A DNA stretch of 33,760 nt from NCBI RefSeq assembly GCF_001707885.1, contig NZ_MASS01000048.1, positions 1 through 33,760 on the forward strand, written 5' to 3'. The position numbers and the translations under genes were made by a program. This DNA comes from Desulfosporosinus cupriresistens (GTDB lineage Bacteria > Bacillota > Desulfitobacteriia > Desulfitobacteriales > Desulfitobacteriaceae). The stretch's first letter is position 1. Every line of letters begins with the position of its first letter. Of the stretch, positions 31,933 to 33,760 are shown piece after piece. The notes under the pieces are model-generated. The model was not told the DNA's origin. It did no database searches and worked only from the letters and a program-made list of their open reading frames with translations.

Positions 31933-32949
31933 CTATTGCAGGGTTACGTCCGCTGGCATACCCGCTTTTATCTGGTCTTTACCTTCGGAAATACTAATTT
32001 TGACTGCATAGACAGTCGTCGTTCTTTCTTCTTTCGTTTGCACGTTCTTAGGAGTGAATTCCGCCTGGTCACTGACGTATTGAATTTGGCCTTTGAACTT
32101 TTTATCAGGGTAAGAATCCACAGCGATAAAAGCGGTCCCCCCCACTTTTGCCTGATTCAACTTAGCTTCTGGAATGTAGATCTTGATCCACAGGTCATTA
32201 GTGTCAAGGATCGTGACTAGCGAAGTACCAGGATTGACTACTTGACCTGACTCAACATGTTTATAGAGAACCTGCCCACTGGCCGGGCTCTTAATGGTTA
32301 GTTTACTGATACTCATTTCAGCTGCTTTCACAGACTGAGCTGTGATATCTACAGCCGCTTTCTGGGCCTGGATCGTTGGTTGGGTGTTACCCGCCTGAGC
32401 TTGGTCCAGGCTCGCCTGAGCAGCCTTAACGTTGGCTTGGGCACCCGCATACTGAGCTTTGAGTGTGTCACATTTATTTTGCTGAGCATCTAGAATCTGT
32501 TTACTAATTGCACCACTCTCGTAGAGTTTTTGATCAATCGCCAGATTATTCTCTTCAAATTGCAGATTCTGGGCCACACCAGCTGCACTGGCATTTACCT
32601 GGGCCAACAGATCCTCAAGACGTCGGATTTCTTCCGCGCGCGCCCCTCCCAAAAGGTCGTTAAGTTTGGCTTGGGCCTGGGCCTGTTGGCTTTTCGCTGT
32701 ATCTAACGAAATTTTCGCCTGACTATCGTCTAGCTTAGCGATAATGTCGCCCGTTTTGATGGCCTGTCCTTCATGAATTGGTAGGTTGACGATCCTCCCT
32801 CCCAGCTCCGGCTGCACAGGAAGTTCTGTTCCTTCGATCGTTCCGGAATAAGTGTTTGTGTCAACAGCGCGATTAAAGTACCGATTACCCAAGACAGCTA
32901 GGCTTATAAGGACAAGAACAACGACGATGGTAACAATTTTCTTTCTCAT
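31933..32949 (-). CDS. HlyD-family membrane fusion/adaptor protein
   Basis: This 338-residue adaptor is anchored by one N-terminal helix (VTIVVVLVLISLAVLG, residues about 5-20). The first biotinyl-lipoyl half reads LPVQPELGGRIVNLPIHEGQ. A long alpha-helical hairpin follows, rich in Ala and Gln (about 80-195; QAQAQAKLNDLLGGARAEEI). The second lipoyl half is SPASGQVLYKHVESGQVV, and a beta-barrel with KVGGTAFIAVDSYPDKKFKG ends at GMPADVTLQ. It closely follows YbhG-type adaptors. In a Gram-positive type envelope it would act as an extracytoplasmic partner of the permease rather than reach an outer-membrane channel. GAGGAG lies upstream. Confidence 0.92.
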   Translation of the reverse strand: MRKKIVTIVVVLVLISLAVLGNRYFNRAVDTNTYSGTIEGTELPVQPELGGRIVNLPIHEGQAIKTGDIIAKLDDSQAKISLDTAKSQQAQAQAKLNDLLGGARAEEIRRLEDLLAQVNASAAGVAQNLQFEENNLAIDQKLYESGAISKQILDAQQNKCDTLKAQYAGAQANVKAAQASLDQAQAGNTQPTIQAQKAAVDITAQSVKAAEMSISKLTIKSPASGQVLYKHVESGQVVNPGTSLVTILDTNDLWIKIYIPEAKLNQAKVGGTAFIAVDSYPDKKFKGQIQYVSDQAEFTPKNVQTKEERTTTVYAVKISISEGKDQIKAGMPADVTLQ

Positions 32950-33074
32950 GGTTTCTCCTCCTGCTCCTTTTTCGTGGATCGTGGTTCGAGATTTGAAATT
33001 TTAGATTTGAGATTCATTGGTTCGAATACCGAAGATTAAAACCAAGCTTCGTCGTTCGAACATCGAATATCTAA
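32950..33074. repeat. Degenerate short repeats between regulator and adaptor genes
   Basis: Two families are visible: GATTTGA-like units (about 32990-33015) and TCGAACATCGA-like units, seen twice in 33055-33090 with the second running into the end of the TetR gene. The spacer may hold the operon operator, but the units look like degenerate repeat expansion as well. Confidence 0.4.
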
Positions 33075-33749
33075 TTATCGAACATCGACTTGGGCTCCCC
33101 TCAGGAAAAGGTCTACTATCGCTTTGAGTTCTTGCCGATTGTCGTGGTCTTGCTCACGTTCCGGAAATAAAGAACGCGACACGAAATGAGCGGCAGCTGC
33201 TCCCACTATCGTACGCATCATTGTCCAAACATCCAGGTCATCACGCAATTCACCTTTACTTTGACGCTGCTTTAAAAATGATAGAAAAGATTCCTGAACC
33301 TTTTTCACCACATTGTTAAGTAAGACATCTCTGAGTTCGGGGTGAAAATTAGCTTCAATGATGACGATACGCAGTACAGGCCATAAGGCGGTAATATGCT
33401 TTTGTCGATCTTCGATAACGAGCATGAGTACGTCTTCAATGGGTAAATTATCATATTGCAAGACGAGGTCATGCAGAGAATTTGCCGCTCCAGGACCAAT
33501 AAAATTTTGCATCAGTGGAATTAGCGTAGCCAACAAGATCTCTTTCTTAGTTTTAAAGTGACGAAAGACGGTTCCTTCCGCCACCCCTGCCACCTTAGCA
33601 ATCTCACTGGTGGTAGAGGCACTGTATCCTTTTTCGGTGAAAACTGTAAGGGCAGCTTTAAGTATTTTCCATTGTTTGTCCGTCAATTCTTCATATAGTT
33701 GTTCATCACCTGTCCAGGAATGTTGAAAAATGGGTACGTGATCAGACAT
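33075..33749 (-). CDS. TetR/AcrR-family transcriptional regulator
   Basis: This 224-residue regulator has the TetR DNA-binding domain at about 26-72: KQWKILKAALTVFTEKGYSA, then TSEIAKVAGVAEGTVFRHFK, with the recognition helix in the second string. The ligand-binding C-terminal domain is helical (FIGPGAANSLHDLVLQYDNL, MRTIVGAAAAHFVSRSLFPE). It heads an operon-like run with the adaptor, ATPase and permease and probably represses it. The start ATG 33749-33747 is only 11 nt from the window edge, so its ribosome binding site and promoter are not visible. Confidence 0.92.
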   Translation of the reverse strand: MSDHVPIFQHSWTGDEQLYEELTDKQWKILKAALTVFTEKGYSASTTSEIAKVAGVAEGTVFRHFKTKKEILLATLIPLMQNFIGPGAANSLHDLVLQYDNLPIEDVLMLVIEDRQKHITALWPVLRIVIIEANFHPELRDVLLNNVVKKVQESFLSFLKQRQSKGELRDDLDVWTMMRTIVGAAAAHFVSRSLFPEREQDHDNRQELKAIVDLFLRGAQVDVR

Positions 33750-33760
33750 AATTTAATCCC

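Overview
The window looks like chromosome of a low-to-moderate GC, probably spore-forming, anaerobic Firmicute of the class Clostridia. A member of the Desulfitobacterium/Desulfosporosinus group would fit, but that is an inference from gene types, AGGAGG-type ribosome binding sites and a Spo0A-box-like site, not from a marker gene. No rRNA, tRNA, CRISPR array, intact insertion sequence or phage module was recognised.

Layout. 1-1110 (-): N-terminal 370 codons of a glycyl radical enzyme that runs off the left edge. 1111-2253: no protein gene, but a consensus promoter, two hairpin terminators and long-range base pairing on the minus strand suggest a short RNA followed by a roughly 500-nt highly structured RNA. 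2254-7070 (-): livK-livH-livM-livG-livF branched-chain amino acid type ABC importer, with a structured livK-livH spacer. 7295-9472 (-): topoisomerase III. 9636-10640 (-): EamA/DMT exporter. 10895-12762 (-): aspartate kinase overlapping a YbaK-type deacylase. 13125-14186 (+): HD-GYP protein. 14304-14885 (-): unknown protein. 15170-17122 (-): KimA-like potassium transporter. 17453-20695 (+): SWIM plus SNF2 helicase. 20732-21755: a glutamine-rich protein gene bracketed by two near-identical copies of a ~155-165 bp MITE-like repeat.

21868-28591 is a polyphosphate island. It has a Ppx/GppA phosphatase on the minus strand. Divergent from it lie a degenerate Ppx/GppA paralogue, ppk1, a small lysine-rich protein with two CKC motifs, and ppk2. 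The two Ppx-like proteins have complementary losses: one keeps the phosphatase-type motifs and has lost the HD histidine, the other keeps the HD motif and has lost the phosphatase motifs. The lysine/cysteine-rich protein sits between two polyphosphate kinases and is a plausible polyphosphate-binding or polyphosphate-modified protein.

28682-29854 (-): PLP aminotransferase. 30004-33749 (-): TetR regulator, HlyD-type adaptor, ABC ATPase and ABC-2 permease, a drug-efflux type operon like YbhGFSR.

The strongest candidates for something undescribed are the structured RNA at 1342-1880 and the polyphosphate island with its degenerate Ppx and CKC protein. All assignments come from reading motifs by eye; no database search was run.
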